Shown here piece after piece: positions 43,287-52,918 of a stretch of 64,000 nt of DNA. Position 1 is the first letter of the stretch; each line of letters begins with the position of its first letter. The notes beneath the pieces are model-generated. The model ran no database searches. It saw only the letters and a list, made by a program, of their open reading frames with translations, and was not told where the DNA came from. The position numbers were made by a program, and so were the translations under genes. Location: NCBI RefSeq assembly GCF_025370105.1, contig NZ_JANQBK010000003.1, positions 310,001 through 374,000 of the forward strand. Reading direction: 5' to 3'. The stretch is from Sphingomonas hylomeconis (lineage in GTDB: Bacteria; Pseudomonadota; Alphaproteobacteria; Sphingomonadales; Sphingomonadaceae).

Positions 43287-44612
43287 TCAGATCGAATCGA
43301 GCGCCTGGGTGAAGTCGGCGATCAGATCGTCGGCATCCTCGACACCGATCGAGATGCGCACCAGATTGTCGGTGATGCCCAAGGCCTGCTTGCGTTCTTC
43401 GGGCACCGACAGATGCGTCATCGCCGCCGGATGCGAGGCCAGCGTCTCGGTGCCGCCCAGGCTGACCGCCAGCTTGGCGATCTTGAGCGCGTCGAGAAAC
43501 GCGAACGCTTCCGTCTCGCCGCCCTTGACGATCAGCGAGAAGGTGCTGCCCGCGCCGGTGCAGTGGCGGCGATAGATATCGGCCTGGCGCTCCATGCCGG
43601 GCGTGTCGGCAAGAAAGCCGAGATAGCCGACGCGCTCGACCTTGGGATGCGTGCGCAGATACTCGCATACCTTCACCGCATTCTCGCCGGCGCGGCTCAT
43701 GCGCAGTTCCAGCGTCTCCAGGCTGCGCATCAGCATCCAGGCGGTGTTGGGATCGCAGATCGTGCCGATCGTGTTGCGCATCGAGCGGATCGTGTTGATG
43801 TGCGCCTTCGAACCGAGCAGGCCGCCGGCGACGAGGTCGCTATGCCCGCCGGCATATTTGGTCAGGCTGTAAACGACCAGATCCGCGCCATGCTTGAGCG
43901 GCTGCAGCCAGAGCGGACCGAGAAACGTGTTGTCGATCGCGATCGGCGGCTTTTCCTCGCCGGTGAAGATTGCGTCACGGCTGGCGGCCACGGCCTCGAT
44001 ATCGACCAAAGCGTTGGTCGGATTGGCCGGGCTTTCAAGATAGATCAGCGCGACGTTGCCGGCGGCCGAGGCCTGCGTCAGCACCGCATCGATTTCCGCG
44101 CGCGTCGCGCCGGCCGGGAAATCGAGATAGTTGACGCCGAACTTGCCGAGGATGCGGGCGATCAGCGTTTCGGTGGCGGCATAGAGCGGGCCGGAATGGA
44201 CGATCGTGTCGCCGGGCTTGACCATCGACAGGAACAGGGTGGCGATCGCCGACATGCCGCTGGAGAAGACCAAAGCATCCTCGGCCTCTTCCCACACGCC
44301 GAGGCGATCCTCGAGGATTTCCTGATTGGGGCCGTTGAAGCGTGAATAGACCAGGCCGGCCGAGCCGCCGGGGCGCTTGCCGGTCACGCCTTCGAAGTGG
44401 CGCTTGCCCGCCGCGGCATTGGGAAAGACATAGGTCGAGGTGGCGAAGATCGGCGGCTTCAGCGCGCCTTCGGACAGCATCGGATCATAGCCGTGCCCCA
44501 TCATCATGGTGGAGGGCTTGAGCTTGCGATCACCGATCTTCTCGACGCTCTTGCGGCCGGCGGGGACGGGCGCGCCGCCGGTGAGATCGTCTTCGGTGGG
44601 AAAATCGGGCAT
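43287..44612 (-). CDS. Cystathionine gamma-synthase family PLP enzyme
   Basis: A 441-residue Cys/Met-metabolism PLP enzyme. The PLP lysine is in Y-S-L-T-K-Y-A-G-G-H-S-D near residue 241; Y-S-R-F near 90 gives phosphate and stacking residues, and S-G-M-S-A-I near 118 contacts the cofactor. An N-terminal extension of about 35 residues precedes the core. The family includes cystathionine gamma-synthase, cystathionine gamma-lyase, methionine gamma-lyase and O-acylhomoserine sulfhydrylase, and sequence alone does not separate them here. It lies 79 bases downstream of pgeF on the same strand. Confidence 0.85.
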   Translation of the reverse strand: MPDFPTEDDLTGGAPVPAGRKSVEKIGDRKLKPSTMMMGHGYDPMLSEGALKPPIFATSTYVFPNAAAGKRHFEGVTGKRPGGSAGLVYSRFNGPNQEILEDRLGVWEEAEDALVFSSGMSAIATLFLSMVKPGDTIVHSGPLYAATETLIARILGKFGVNYLDFPAGATRAEIDAVLTQASAAGNVALIYLESPANPTNALVDIEAVAASRDAIFTGEEKPPIAIDNTFLGPLWLQPLKHGADLVVYSLTKYAGGHSDLVAGGLLGSKAHINTIRSMRNTIGTICDPNTAWMLMRSLETLELRMSRAGENAVKVCEYLRTHPKVERVGYLGFLADTPGMERQADIYRRHCTGAGSTFSLIVKGGETEAFAFLDALKIAKLAVSLGGTETLASHPAAMTHLSVPEERKQALGITDNLVRISIGVEDADDLIADFTQALDSI

Positions 44613-44690
44613 GAGAAACTCCTACGAGGCGCCTGTCTGACGCAGGCCAACTGGTATCGTTCTATACTATCTCGGACCGTAGAGTAGGCG

Positions 44691-45452
44691 TTAAAGCGCG
44701 ATGATCGAGATCTGCCGGCCGTAATCCGGCTCATTGGCGTGCGTCGCGCGACGGAAGCTGAAGAAGCGCGCCGCATCGGCATAGGTGTCGAGCCCCAGCG
44801 CTTCGATCCGCGTCAGCCCGGCACCGGCAAGGCGGTGGACGACATAGGCTTCGAGATCGAACTGGTGATGGCCGGGCTTGCCGGGCGCGAAGAAACGCTC
44901 GTTGGCGGGATCCTGCGCGCCGAACGTGCGCGCAAACCCGTCATCGACCTCGTAGCTGGCGCGCGCGATGCACGGGCCGATCGCGGCGGCGATGCGTTCG
45001 CGCCTCGCGCCCAGCTGCTCCATCGCCGCGATCGTCGCATCGGTCACGCCGGCCAGCGCGCCTTTCCACCCGGCATGCGCCGCGCCGATCACCCCCGCCT
45101 GCGCATCGGCGAACAGCACGGGCGCGCAATCCGCGGTCAGGATGCCGAGCGCAAGGCCGGGGCGATCGGTGACCAGCGCATCGGCATGCGGGCGCGCATT
45201 CTCGTCATAGGCTTCGGTCACCGTGGCGACATGCGCCGAATGCACCTGATGCACGGTCAGCAACCGTGCGCCGGGCCGCACCGCCGCAATCGCGCGGGCG
45301 CGGTTTTCGATCAGTTCCGGCGTCGGTTCCTGCCCCCGCCGCCCCATGTCGAGCCCGCTGAGAATACCGGTCGACACGCCGCCACGGCGCCCGAGAAAGC
45401 CGTGCGCAACATCGCCGAGCGCGCGCGCGCGGATCGCCTCGATGCCGCTCAC
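44691..45452 (-). CDS. pgeF: Peptidoglycan editing factor PgeF (YfiH/laccase-domain family)
   Basis: A 253-residue protein of the multicopper-polyphenol-oxidase-like/YfiH family. The zinc-site residues are in H-Q-V-H-S near residue 69, T-A-D-C-A-P-V-L near 107 and H-A-G-W-K-G near 126. In E. coli the family removes L-Ser wrongly placed in peptidoglycan stem precursors; some members have purine nucleoside activity. GTG 45452 overlaps the stop of the GNAT gene (GTGA). Part of the lgt-midA-GNAT-pgeF run, a neighbourhood seen often in alphaproteobacteria. Confidence 0.92.
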   Translation of the reverse strand: MSGIEAIRARALGDVAHGFLGRRGGVSTGILSGLDMGRRGQEPTPELIENRARAIAAVRPGARLLTVHQVHSAHVATVTEAYDENARPHADALVTDRPGLALGILTADCAPVLFADAQAGVIGAAHAGWKGALAGVTDATIAAMEQLGARRERIAAAIGPCIARASYEVDDGFARTFGAQDPANERFFAPGKPGHHQFDLEAYVVHRLAGAGLTRIEALGLDTYADAARFFSFRRATHANEPDYGRQISIIAL

Positions 45453-45958
45453 AACACGAGCCGCATAAGATTGTCGTCGTCGACCGTCTCGCCGACGCGG
45501 AAGGCGATACGGCCGATGTCGCGGAAACCGTAACGCTCGTAGAAACGGTGCGCGCGGTGATTGTCGACATAGACGCTGAGGATGACCTCGCGCGCGCCGT
45601 GGCTGCGTGCATGCTCGAGCGCCCAGGCCATCATTTCCTGCGCGACGCCGCTGCCATGCCACGGGCTGAGCACGTAGAATTGATACAGTTCGATCGCGTC
45701 GGGGCGCCATTCGCCGGGGAAGGTGACCGGCCCCATCTTGACGAAGCCGATGATCTGGTCGTCCGCCAGCGCGAGGCGGATCGCGAAATCGGGCTCGGAG
45801 AGCTGCGCGGCAAGCCCGTTCGCGCCGAACGCCTGATCGAGGAACGCGGCGAGATCGGACTGGCGATAGAGCGTGCCGAACGTCTCGGTGAAGCTGCGCC
45901 GGGCCATCGCCGAGAGCGCCGGCCCGTCGATCGTGCGCGCATCGCGATAGGTGATCAT
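45449..45958 (-). CDS. GNAT family N-acetyltransferase
   Basis: A 169-residue single-domain GNAT enzyme. Acetyl-CoA-binding motif A is visible around Y-V-L-S-P-W-H-G-S-G-V-A-Q-E-M-M (residues about 92-108), followed by motif B with N-H-R-A-H-R-F-Y-E-R-Y-G-F. Substrate is unknown; RimI-like protein acetylation or a small amine are both possible. It overlaps midA (ATGA) and pgeF (GTGA), so its expression is translationally linked with both. Confidence 0.9.
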   Translation of the reverse strand: MITYRDARTIDGPALSAMARRSFTETFGTLYRQSDLAAFLDQAFGANGLAAQLSEPDFAIRLALADDQIIGFVKMGPVTFPGEWRPDAIELYQFYVLSPWHGSGVAQEMMAWALEHARSHGAREVILSVYVDNHRAHRFYERYGFRDIGRIAFRVGETVDDDNLMRLVL

Positions 45959-47061
45959 GCCAGGCCCTCCGGCGACGGCCAGGTGGGGGCGGTAATGGCG
46001 ATCACCTTGAACAGATCGCCCATCGCCGCGACCAGCCGGTCGCGATCGGCGGCGACGGCGGTCGCCCGCTCGGCCGCTGCGCTGGAGAGCGCGGCGGCCC
46101 GCGCATCGATGCCGAGCGCGGTCAGGAACGCGCCCTGCGTCGCCGGGCCGTGCGGCGTGGCGCGCGCGGTGATCGCCGCCGCCAGCAAGGTCGCCATGTC
46201 GACATGCGCGGTCAAATCGTGCTCGCCGGGATGCTCGAACGGATTGACGAAGGCGTGCGCGCGCATCGCCTGGAACGTGTCGCCGATCGCCGGCCCCATA
46301 TAGCCGTAATCGATCACCAGCGCGGCGCCGCCCTGCGCGGCGATGCGGGTGGCGAGATCGCGCATGATCGCGACGCTCGCCGGCGAGGTCTCGACGATCG
46401 ATCCCGGCGGCGCGTCGTGCAGGTGCGGCGGCAGCAGATCGTCCGGCACCGGCTTGCCCGCGATCGGCAGGAACAGCAGGTCCTGGCAGGCGACGAGCCG
46501 CTCGTGCCAGCCGCCGGCCGTGCGCACCAATTGCCGGATCGGCAGCGCGTCGAAGAATTCGTTGGCGACGGCGATCAGGGGAAGGTCGCTGGGCAGGCTG
46601 GTGGTGTCGTCATGCCAGGTGGCGTTGGGCACGCGCTCGGCCTGCGCCGCGCGCAACGTCGGGCTGGTCTCGATGAAATGGACTGCCGGGGTGAGGCCTG
46701 CCTTGGCCATCGCGCGCAACGCATCGGCCGCCAGCGTACCGCGGCCGGGGCCGAGCTCGACCCAGGCGACGTCCGGCCGCCCGGCGCGATCCCACAGATC
46801 GGCGCACCACAGGCCGATCAATTCGCCGAACATCTGGCTGATCTCGGGGCTGGTGGTGAAATCGCCGGCAGCGCCCAGCGGATCGCGCGTCGCATAATAC
46901 TGCGCGTTCGCCGCCGCCATATAATGCGCGATCGGGATCGGCCCGGCGAGCGTGATCGCGCGCGCGAGGCGTTCGGGAAGCGGGGCGTCGCCACTTCCCT
47001 CCCGCGTGCCGGAGGGGCTGGGGGAGGGCGTGTCGGCAGGAGTGGGATTGGCGTTGGTCAT
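45955..47061 (-). CDS. MidA/NDUFAF7-family SAM-dependent methyltransferase
   Basis: A 368-residue methyltransferase of the MidA family (DUF185), whose mitochondrial member NDUFAF7 methylates an arginine of complex I. Motif I is W-V-E-L-G-P-G-R-G-T-L near residue 100, preceded by Y-Y-A-T-R-D-P-L-G-A-A-G-D-F-T-T-S-P-E-I-S-Q near 54-75. The first 28 residues (T-P-S-P-S-P-S-G-T-R-E-G-S-G-D) are foreign-looking and are encoded by a copy of a palindromic repeat (46997-47029) that also occurs inverted just upstream. The core begins at about residue 29, so a shorter protein remains possible, though no good internal start is seen before residue 48. Confidence 0.88.
   Translation of the reverse strand: MTNANPTPADTPSPSPSGTREGSGDAPLPERLARAITLAGPIPIAHYMAAANAQYYATRDPLGAAGDFTTSPEISQMFGELIGLWCADLWDRAGRPDVAWVELGPGRGTLAADALRAMAKAGLTPAVHFIETSPTLRAAQAERVPNATWHDDTTSLPSDLPLIAVANEFFDALPIRQLVRTAGGWHERLVACQDLLFLPIAGKPVPDDLLPPHLHDAPPGSIVETSPASVAIMRDLATRIAAQGGAALVIDYGYMGPAIGDTFQAMRAHAFVNPFEHPGEHDLTAHVDMATLLAAAITARATPHGPATQGAFLTALGIDARAAALSSAAAERATAVAADRDRLVAAMGDLFKVIAITAPTWPSPEGLA
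46997..47029 (+). repeat. GC-rich palindromic repeat inside the midA coding sequence
   Basis: A 33-base sequence (CCCTCCCGC... ending GGGGGAGGGC) matches 31 of 33 bases of the inverted complement of 47077-47109. It lies within codons about 11-21 of midA and encodes the low-complexity PSPSPSGTREG segment. Confidence 0.8.
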
Positions 47062-47076
47062 GGGCGGTGCTCACAT

Positions 47077-47168
47077 GCCCTCCCCCAGCCCCTCCCGCAA
47101 GCGGGAGGGGGGAGTCAGGTGTCCTCCCGCAAGCGGGAGGAGTTAGGTGTCCTCCTGCAAGCGGGAGG
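47077..47168. repeat. Array of CCTCCCGC-AA-GCGGGAGG hairpin repeats
   Basis: Three hairpins lie in tandem at 47091-47108, 47123-47140 and 47151-47168 (the third has one C-to-T change), joined by GTCAGGTGT/GTTAGGTGT spacers. The first is preceded by GCCCTCCCCCAGCC, which completes the 33-base unit inverted relative to 46997-47029. The array lies between lgt and midA. Confidence 0.85.
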
Positions 47169-47177
47169 GTGGAGGAG

Positions 47178-48077
47178 TCAGGCCACGCTTTCCGATCCGG
47201 CGATCGGCTCGATCCGCTGGCGGCGCCCGGCCGAGGTGGCGACGAGATAGGCGCCGCCCAGGATCATCGGCACGCACAGCCACTGGCCCATGTGCAGCCC
47301 GGTCGCCTGCGCGAACTCGACCAGCTGCGAATCCGGCTCGCGGAAGAATTCGACCACGAAGCGCGCCATGCCGTAGCCGAGCACGAACAGGCCGACCAGG
47401 CGGCCCGGCGCATAGCGCGCCTTGGTTTTCCAGAAGGCGAACCACAGGAGGGCGAACAGCAGCAGTCCCTCCAGCCCGGCCTCGTACAGCTGGCTCGGAT
47501 GGCGCGCGACATCCTCGCCGGTGCGCGGGAAGATGATCGCCCAGGCGACGTTGCTCGGCTTGCCCCACAATTCGCCGTTCACGAAATTCGCCAGCCGGCC
47601 GAAGAACAGGCCGAACGGCACCACACACGCGACATAATCGTGCACCCGCAACCAGTTCAGCTTGTGCTTCCTGGCGAACAGGATGAGCGCCAGGCTGGTG
47701 CCGATCACCCCGCCATGGAACGACATGCCGCCGTCCCACAGGCGCAGGATGCGCAGCGGATTGGCCAGCATGTCGGTGGCGTAGAACAGCACATAGCCGA
47801 TCCGCCCGCCGAGAATGATGCCCAGCGTGGCGTAGAAGACCAGATCGTCGGCATGGCGCCGCGCCATCGGTGCGCCGGGCTGCGCGAGCAGTTTAAGCAG
47901 ATACCACCAGCCGAGCAGGATGCCGGTGATATAGGCGAGCGAATACCATTTAATCTGGAAGAAGCCGAGATCGAGCGCGATCGGATCGAGCCCGAGATCG
48001 GTGAAACGAAGGTGCGGCGTTGCGGCCGTGATGGCGGACAGGATCAAAGGCTTTTCCCCAGGCTTTGTCGCCTCCAT
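47178..48077 (-). CDS. lgt: Prolipoprotein diacylglyceryl transferase
   Basis: A 299-residue inner-membrane enzyme that attaches diacylglycerol to the lipobox Cys of prolipoproteins. About seven transmembrane helices. Family blocks are [19 protein letters not shown] and the Lgt signature [14 protein letters not shown] near residue 150, with R-H-P-S-Q-L-Y-E further on. ATG 48077 is preferred over GTG 48101 from comparison with the usual short N-terminus. First gene of the lgt-midA-GNAT-pgeF run. Confidence 0.96.
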   Translation of the reverse strand: MEATKPGEKPLILSAITAATPHLRFTDLGLDPIALDLGFFQIKWYSLAYITGILLGWWYLLKLLAQPGAPMARRHADDLVFYATLGIILGGRIGYVLFYATDMLANPLRILRLWDGGMSFHGGVIGTSLALILFARKHKLNWLRVHDYVACVVPFGLFFGRLANFVNGELWGKPSNVAWAIIFPRTGEDVARHPSQLYEAGLEGLLLFALLWFAFWKTKARYAPGRLVGLFVLGYGMARFVVEFFREPDSQLVEFAQATGLHMGQWLCVPMILGGAYLVATSAGRRQRIEPIAGSESVA

Positions 48078-48115
48078 AAGGGGGACAAGGCACAAGACCA
48101 AGCGGAGAGAGATAA

Positions 48116-49795
48116 ATGCGCACCGAGCTCGACCAGCGGATGGACGACGGCCTTGCCGCGCTTGCCGGCACCGCGCTGCCGCTGGGATCGATCACGCTCA
48201 ACGGCGTGACGCTGCCGATGATCGCCGCCGCGCCGCCCAGCCTGCCCGGCTATTTCGCGCATTACAGCAACGAGCACAGCGACAAGACCTTCCTCGTCGC
48301 CGGCGACGAGCGGCTGACCTTTGCCCAGGTCTATGCGGAAGCGACCAAGGTTGCCCAGTCCCTGGCGAGCGCGGGCAAGCTGGCCAAGGGCGATCGCGTC
48401 GGCATCGCGATGCGCAATTCGCCGAGCTGGATCACCTTGTACATGGGCATCACCATGGCCGGTGGAATCGCCTGCCTGCTCAACGGCTGGTGGCAATCGG
48501 AGGAACTGGCCGATGCCATCGCCGAGGTCGATTGCGGGCTGATCTTCGCCGATCCGCCCCGCGCCAGGCGGTTGGCTGCGATCGACGGATTCGCCGTACC
48601 GGTGATCGAGGTCGACGACACCAGGCCCCTGGCCGATGCGTTGTCGGAGGTCACCGATCGCTGGGCCGATATCGCCTTGCCCCAGATCGGGCCCGATGAT
48701 GCGGCGACGATCCTGTTCACCAGCGGCTCGACCGGACAGTCGAAGGGCGCGCTCAGCGATCATCGTGCGGTGATCCAGGCGGTGTTCAATTATCTCGCTC
48801 AGGCCTTGGTGATGCTCGGCATCTCGACCGAGGACGGCAATCCGCCGACGACGCAGCCGGCGACGTTGCTCAACGTGCCGCTGTTCCACGTCACCGCCGA
48901 AGTGCCGGTCTTCCTGCAGAGCTTCGCCATGGGCCGCAAATTGGTGCTGATGCCGAAATGGGATGCGGAGGAAGCGATGCGGCTGATCCAGGCGGAGGGC
49001 GTGACCTATTTCGTCGGCGTGCCGCTGATGAGCTTCGAGATTCTCACGCATCCGAACCGGGCGAAGTACGATCTCTCGACCGTCACCGATTTCGCCGCCG
49101 GCGGCGCGCCGCGGCCGGTCGAGCATGTCCGCCGGCTTAACGAGGAAATGGGCGGGGGTGCGCCGTTGCTTGGCTATGGCCTGACCGAGACCAACGGCGT
49201 CGGCTGCGGCAATTGGCGGAGCAATTATCTCGCCAAGCCCAATTCCACTGGCCGCGCCTCGGCGCCGCTGGTCGATCTCGCCATCCTCGATGCGGCCGGC
49301 CACCCGGTCGAAGCTGGGCAACGCGGCGAGGTCGGCATCCGCTCGGTGTGCAATTTCAAGGAATATTGGGGACGGCCTGACGCCACCGAAGCGGCGTTCA
49401 CGCCCGATCGCTACTTCCTCACCGGCGATATCGGCTATCTCGATGACGAGGGCTATCTGTTCATCGTCGATCGCAAGAAGGACATCATCATCCGCGGCGG
49501 CGAGAATATCTCCTGTCTGGAAGTGGAAGCCGCGATCTACCAGAACCCGCGCGTCGCCGAAGCCGCAGTGTTCGGTCTCGCCGACGAGCGGTTCGGTGAG
49601 GTTCCCGGCGCCGTGGTCGTGTTTCGCCCGGGCGAGGAGATGAGTGCGGACGACCTGTGCGCCTATCTCTTCGCACATATCGCCGCGTTCAAGGTGCCGC
49701 AGCGCATCTGGACCTCGACCGAGCCCTTGCCGCGACTGGGCACCGAGAAGATCGACAAGGTGACGCTGAAAGCCAAATATCGCGCGCTGGCCTGA
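48116..49795 (+). CDS. Class I adenylate-forming enzyme, acyl-CoA ligase
   Basis: A 559-residue AMP-binding ligase. The P-loop-like motif A3 is [13 protein letters not shown] near residue 200, A5 reads [12 protein letters not shown] near 350, A7/A8 [12 protein letters not shown] and [15 protein letters not shown] near 455, and the catalytic A10 lysine T-E-K-I-D-K-V near 545. It activates a carboxylic acid as acyl-AMP and then a CoA thioester; medium/long-chain fatty acids or aromatic acids are the usual substrates. ATG 48116 follows GGAGAGAG. It is monocistronic, ending at a bidirectional hairpin. Confidence 0.9.
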   Translation: MRTELDQRMDDGLAALAGTALPLGSITLNGVTLPMIAAAPPSLPGYFAHYSNEHSDKTFLVAGDERLTFAQVYAEATKVAQSLASAGKLAKGDRVGIAMRNSPSWITLYMGITMAGGIACLLNGWWQSEELADAIAEVDCGLIFADPPRARRLAAIDGFAVPVIEVDDTRPLADALSEVTDRWADIALPQIGPDDAATILFTSGSTGQSKGALSDHRAVIQAVFNYLAQALVMLGISTEDGNPPTTQPATLLNVPLFHVTAEVPVFLQSFAMGRKLVLMPKWDAEEAMRLIQAEGVTYFVGVPLMSFEILTHPNRAKYDLSTVTDFAAGGAPRPVEHVRRLNEEMGGGAPLLGYGLTETNGVGCGNWRSNYLAKPNSTGRASAPLVDLAILDAAGHPVEAGQRGEVGIRSVCNFKEYWGRPDATEAAFTPDRYFLTGDIGYLDDEGYLFIVDRKKDIIIRGGENISCLEVEAAIYQNPRVAEAAVFGLADERFGEVPGAVVVFRPGEEMSADDLCAYLFAHIAAFKVPQRIWTSTEPLPRLGTEKIDKVTLKAKYRALA

Positions 49796-49814
49796 TCGCG
49801 CGGGGTGCGGGGGC

Positions 49815-49841
49815 GGGGCGGTGCCGTTTGGGCGCCGCCCC
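49815..49841. terminator. Bidirectional hairpin between acyl-CoA ligase and arabonate dehydratase genes
   Basis: An 11-base-pair stem (49815-49825 with 49831-49841, one G-U pair) with a GTTTG loop lies between the convergent stops. Confidence 0.65.
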
Positions 49842-49849
49842 GCCGGGTC

Positions 49850-51649
49850 TCAGTGGTTGTCGCGCGGCAGGCCCATCGTCTGGGCGATGCGCTGGTACTT
49901 TTCCGCACCCTCGAGGATTGCGCCGGTCTGCAGCTGGCCGACCGTGGCGCGCTGGATTTCCTGCCACGGCGTCTGCGACGCGGGATAGGCATAGCCGCCC
50001 GCTTCGGTCAGCACGCGGCGGCGCTCGGCCAGTTCGGCATCGTCGATCAGCACGTCGGCCGAGCCCTTGTTGAGATCGACGCGCACGCGGTCGCCGGTCT
50101 TGAGCAAAGCGAGACCGCCCATTGCCGCCGCTTCGGGTGAAGCGTTGAGGATCGACGGGCTACCGCTCGTGCCCGACTGGCGGCCGTCACCGATGCACGG
50201 CAGCGCATGCACGCCTTCGCGGATCAGATAGGCTGGTGCGCGCATGTTGACGACTTCGGCGGCGCCCGGATAGCCGATCGGCCCGGCGCCGCGCATGAAC
50301 AGCAAATGGCTGTCGGTGATGCCGAGCGATGGATCGTCGATACGGTGATGATAATCTTCCGGGCCGTCGAACACCACGGCCGGGCCCTCGAACGCCTCGG
50401 GATCGTCGGGGTTGGAGAGATAGCGTGCGCGGAATTCGGGGCTGATCACGCTGGTCTTCATGATCGCCGAATCGAACAGATTGCCGCGCAGCACGATGAA
50501 GCCGGCTTCTTCCTTGAGCGGCGTGGCGAACGGGCGGATGACCTTGTCGTCCTCGATCGTCGCGTCGCGGCAATTGTCGCCGATCGTCTTGCCGTTGGCG
50601 GTGATCACGTCCTCGTGGATCAGACCTTGCTTCATCAGTTCTGCGACCACCGCGGGCACGCCGCCGGCATGATAGAAATCCTCGCCGAGATATTCGCCGG
50701 CCGGCTGCAGGTTGACCATCAGCGGCACCTTGTGGCCGTGCGTCTGCCAGTCGTCGAGCGCGAGATCGGCGCCGACATGGCGCGCGATCGCCGCGAGATG
50801 GATCGGTGCGTTGGTCGAGCCGCCGATCGCCGAATTGACCACGATCGCGTTGAGGAACGCTTCGCGCGTCATGATGTCCGAGGGTTTCAGATCCTCGGCG
50901 ACCATCTCGACGATGCGCTTGCCGGTGAAATAGGCGACTTCCTGGCGATCGCGGTACGGCGCCGGGATCGCGGCCGAGCCGGGCAGCTGCATACCGAGCG
51001 CTTCGGCGAGCGAGTTCATCGTCGTCGCGGTGCCCATCGTGTTGCAATAGCCGGTCGACGGCGCGGAAGAGGCGACGAGCTTGATGAAGCCCTCGTCATC
51101 GATTGCGCCGGTCGCGAGCAGTTCGCGCGCTTTCCACACGATCGTGCCCGAACCGGTGCGCTCGCCCTTGTGCCAGCCGTTGAGCATCGGGCCCACCGAC
51201 AAGGCGATCGCCGGGATGTTCACCGTGGCGGCGGCCATCAGGCAGGCCGGGGTGGTCTTGTCGCAGCCGATCGTCAGCACCACGCCGTCGAGCGGATAGC
51301 CGTACAGCACTTCGACCAGCGCGAGATAGGCGAGGTTGCGATCGAGCCCGGCGGTCGGCCGCTTGCCGGTTTCCTGGATCGGGTGGACCGGGAATTCGAG
51401 CGGGATGCCACCCATCTCGCGAATGCCGTCGCGCAGCCGCTCGGCCAGGACGAGGTGATGACGGTTGCAGGGGGAAAGATCGCTGCCGGTCTGCGCGATA
51501 CCGATGATCGGCTTGCCCGAGCGGAGCTCGTCGAGGCTGAGGCCGAAGTTGAGATAGCGCTCGAGATACAGCGCGGTCATGTCGATATTGGCCGGGTTGT
51601 CGAACCAGGCGCGGCTGCGCAGCTTGGGGGCGGCAGTGGGGGCTGACAT
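49850..51649 (-). CDS. IlvD/Edd family L-arabonate dehydratase
   Basis: A 599-residue sugar-acid dehydratase with an N-terminal iron-sulfur/Mg domain. Cysteines at 61 (S-P-C-N-R-H-H), 129 ([11 protein letters not shown]) and 202 (G-Y-C-N-T-M-G-T) match the spacing that binds the [2Fe-2S] cluster in characterised pentonate dehydratases. [17 protein letters not shown] near residue 490 carries the catalytic Ser loop. It would convert L-arabonate (or D-xylonate/L-fuconate) to a 2-keto-3-deoxy acid. The context with arabinose dehydrogenase and 2-oxoglutarate-semialdehyde dehydrogenase favours arabonate. galM lies immediately upstream on the same strand. Confidence 0.92.
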   Translation of the reverse strand: MSAPTAAPKLRSRAWFDNPANIDMTALYLERYLNFGLSLDELRSGKPIIGIAQTGSDLSPCNRHHLVLAERLRDGIREMGGIPLEFPVHPIQETGKRPTAGLDRNLAYLALVEVLYGYPLDGVVLTIGCDKTTPACLMAAATVNIPAIALSVGPMLNGWHKGERTGSGTIVWKARELLATGAIDDEGFIKLVASSAPSTGYCNTMGTATTMNSLAEALGMQLPGSAAIPAPYRDRQEVAYFTGKRIVEMVAEDLKPSDIMTREAFLNAIVVNSAIGGSTNAPIHLAAIARHVGADLALDDWQTHGHKVPLMVNLQPAGEYLGEDFYHAGGVPAVVAELMKQGLIHEDVITANGKTIGDNCRDATIEDDKVIRPFATPLKEEAGFIVLRGNLFDSAIMKTSVISPEFRARYLSNPDDPEAFEGPAVVFDGPEDYHHRIDDPSLGITDSHLLFMRGAGPIGYPGAAEVVNMRAPAYLIREGVHALPCIGDGRQSGTSGSPSILNASPEAAAMGGLALLKTGDRVRVDLNKGSADVLIDDAELAERRRVLTEAGGYAYPASQTPWQEIQRATVGQLQTGAILEGAEKYQRIAQTMGLPRDNH

Positions 51650-51666
51650 ATAGTTGTGGCTCCGGA

Positions 51667-52818
51667 TTAACGCGCGACGGTCAGACGATAGACCATGCGA
51701 TGGTGATAAGGCTTGCCCGGGTCGACCCGGGCCGACGCGAACGCCGGCTGGTTTGGCGAATCCGGGAATTTCTGTGGTTCGAGCGCGATGCCGTCGCCCA
51801 TGCGATAGCGATGCCCCTGCTTGCCGATATAGCTGCCGTCGAGGAAGTTGCCGGTATAGACCTGCACGCCGGGCTCTGTGGAAAGCACGTCCAGCACGCG
51901 GCCCGAGGCGGGGTCGCTGAGCCGGGCGACGAGCTTGGGCTGCGCGGTCAGGCCCGCATCGATCGCGAAATTGTGATCATAGCCGAGCCCGGCGACGATC
52001 TGCGGATCGCGGCCGTCGCGCAGATCCTTGCCGATCTGCCGGCCGCGCGTGAAATCGAACACCGTGCCGGTGACGGGCGTCAGGGCGCCGGTCGGGATCA
52101 GCGCGGCGTTGACCGGCGTGTAGCGCGATGCCGGGATCGTCAGCCGGTGCGCCAGCACGCCGAGCGGGGAGCCCTCGCCGGCGAGGTTAAAGATGCCGTG
52201 GTTGGTCATGTTGACGACGGTCGGCTTGTCGGTGGTCGCGTCGAAATCGATCGCCAGCGCGCCCTTGTCGTCCATCGAGTAGGTCACCTGGACCTCGAGC
52301 TTGCCGGGATAGCCCTGGTCGCCGTCGATGCTGGTGGTGGCGAGCGTGACACTGGCCGTCGGGCCCTGCTTGACCGAGACGATCCGCCACACGCGCTTGT
52401 CGAAGCCCTTGAGGCCGCCATGCAGCGAATTGGTCTTGTCGTTGAGCGGCAGTTTGTAGGTCTTCCCGTCCAGCAGAAAGCGCCCGCCGGCGATCCGGTT
52501 GGCATAGCGGCCAACGGTCACGCCGAAATAATTGGGGTGATCGACGAAGCTCGCGAGATCGTCATAGCCGAGCATGACATCGGCGATCCGGCCGGTCTTG
52601 TCCGGGCCGGACAGCGACTGCAATGTCGCACCATAAGCGATGATCCGCGCGCTGATGCCCTTGCCGTTGCTCAGCGTCACCGCATCGACCATCGTGCCGT
52701 CGGTCATTGTGCCGAACTGCTCGCGCTTCGCGGTCGCGGCGTTTGCCGGCTGGGCTGCGATCAATGTCATGGTAATGCCGATGGCGATTGCCCCGCCCGT
52801 CTTCCTAACGCTATCCAT
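51667..52818 (-). CDS. galM: Secreted aldose 1-epimerase
   Basis: A 383-residue mutarotase with a signal peptide ending at A-N-A-A-T, so it acts in the periplasm. Catalytic residues are readable: N-R-I-A-G-G-R-F near residue 105, N-S-L-H-G-G near 134, the first His in T-N-H-G-I-F-N-L near 206, and the general base Glu in G-I-A-L-E-P-Q near 355. It interconverts the alpha and beta anomers of an aldose such as L-arabinose or galactose before dehydrogenation or uptake. The gene heads the minus-strand pair with arabonate dehydratase and is divergent from the sugar transporter. Confidence 0.94.
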   Translation of the reverse strand: MDSVRKTGGAIAIGITMTLIAAQPANAATAKREQFGTMTDGTMVDAVTLSNGKGISARIIAYGATLQSLSGPDKTGRIADVMLGYDDLASFVDHPNYFGVTVGRYANRIAGGRFLLDGKTYKLPLNDKTNSLHGGLKGFDKRVWRIVSVKQGPTASVTLATTSIDGDQGYPGKLEVQVTYSMDDKGALAIDFDATTDKPTVVNMTNHGIFNLAGEGSPLGVLAHRLTIPASRYTPVNAALIPTGALTPVTGTVFDFTRGRQIGKDLRDGRDPQIVAGLGYDHNFAIDAGLTAQPKLVARLSDPASGRVLDVLSTEPGVQVYTGNFLDGSYIGKQGHRYRMGDGIALEPQKFPDSPNQPAFASARVDPGKPYHHRMVYRLTVAR

Positions 52819-52863
52819 CCCCCAGAATCCTTACGTCGTTGACCCGATCTGTTTCCATATATA

Positions 52864-52877
52864 GTCAGACAATAGAC
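52864..52877. promoter_or_regulatory. GTCAGAC-type candidate operator in the galM/transporter promoter region
   Basis: GTCAGACAATAGAC lies between the divergent galM and sugar-transporter genes. The GTCAGAC core recurs at 54412-54418 before the semialdehyde dehydrogenase, and a 13-of-14 match (51680-51693) lies 31 bases before the arabonate dehydratase start. The G-T-C-x-G-A-C symmetry is typical of GntR/FadR-type operators. Confidence 0.45.
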
Positions 52878-52918
52878 AAATGATAGCCGGTTCGCCCGGC
52901 TCGAGGGAGAGTTTTGAA

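Noticed and set aside
42207..44345. A 712-codon plus-strand frame
   Set aside because: Antisense to adenine deaminase and the PLP enzyme, both with intact catalytic motifs.
44632..44690. GTCTGAC and CTATACTATC between pgeF and the PLP enzyme as a further arabinose-type operator
   Set aside because: The parts are spaced differently from the 54404-54420 site, and the gene context is unrelated; likely chance.
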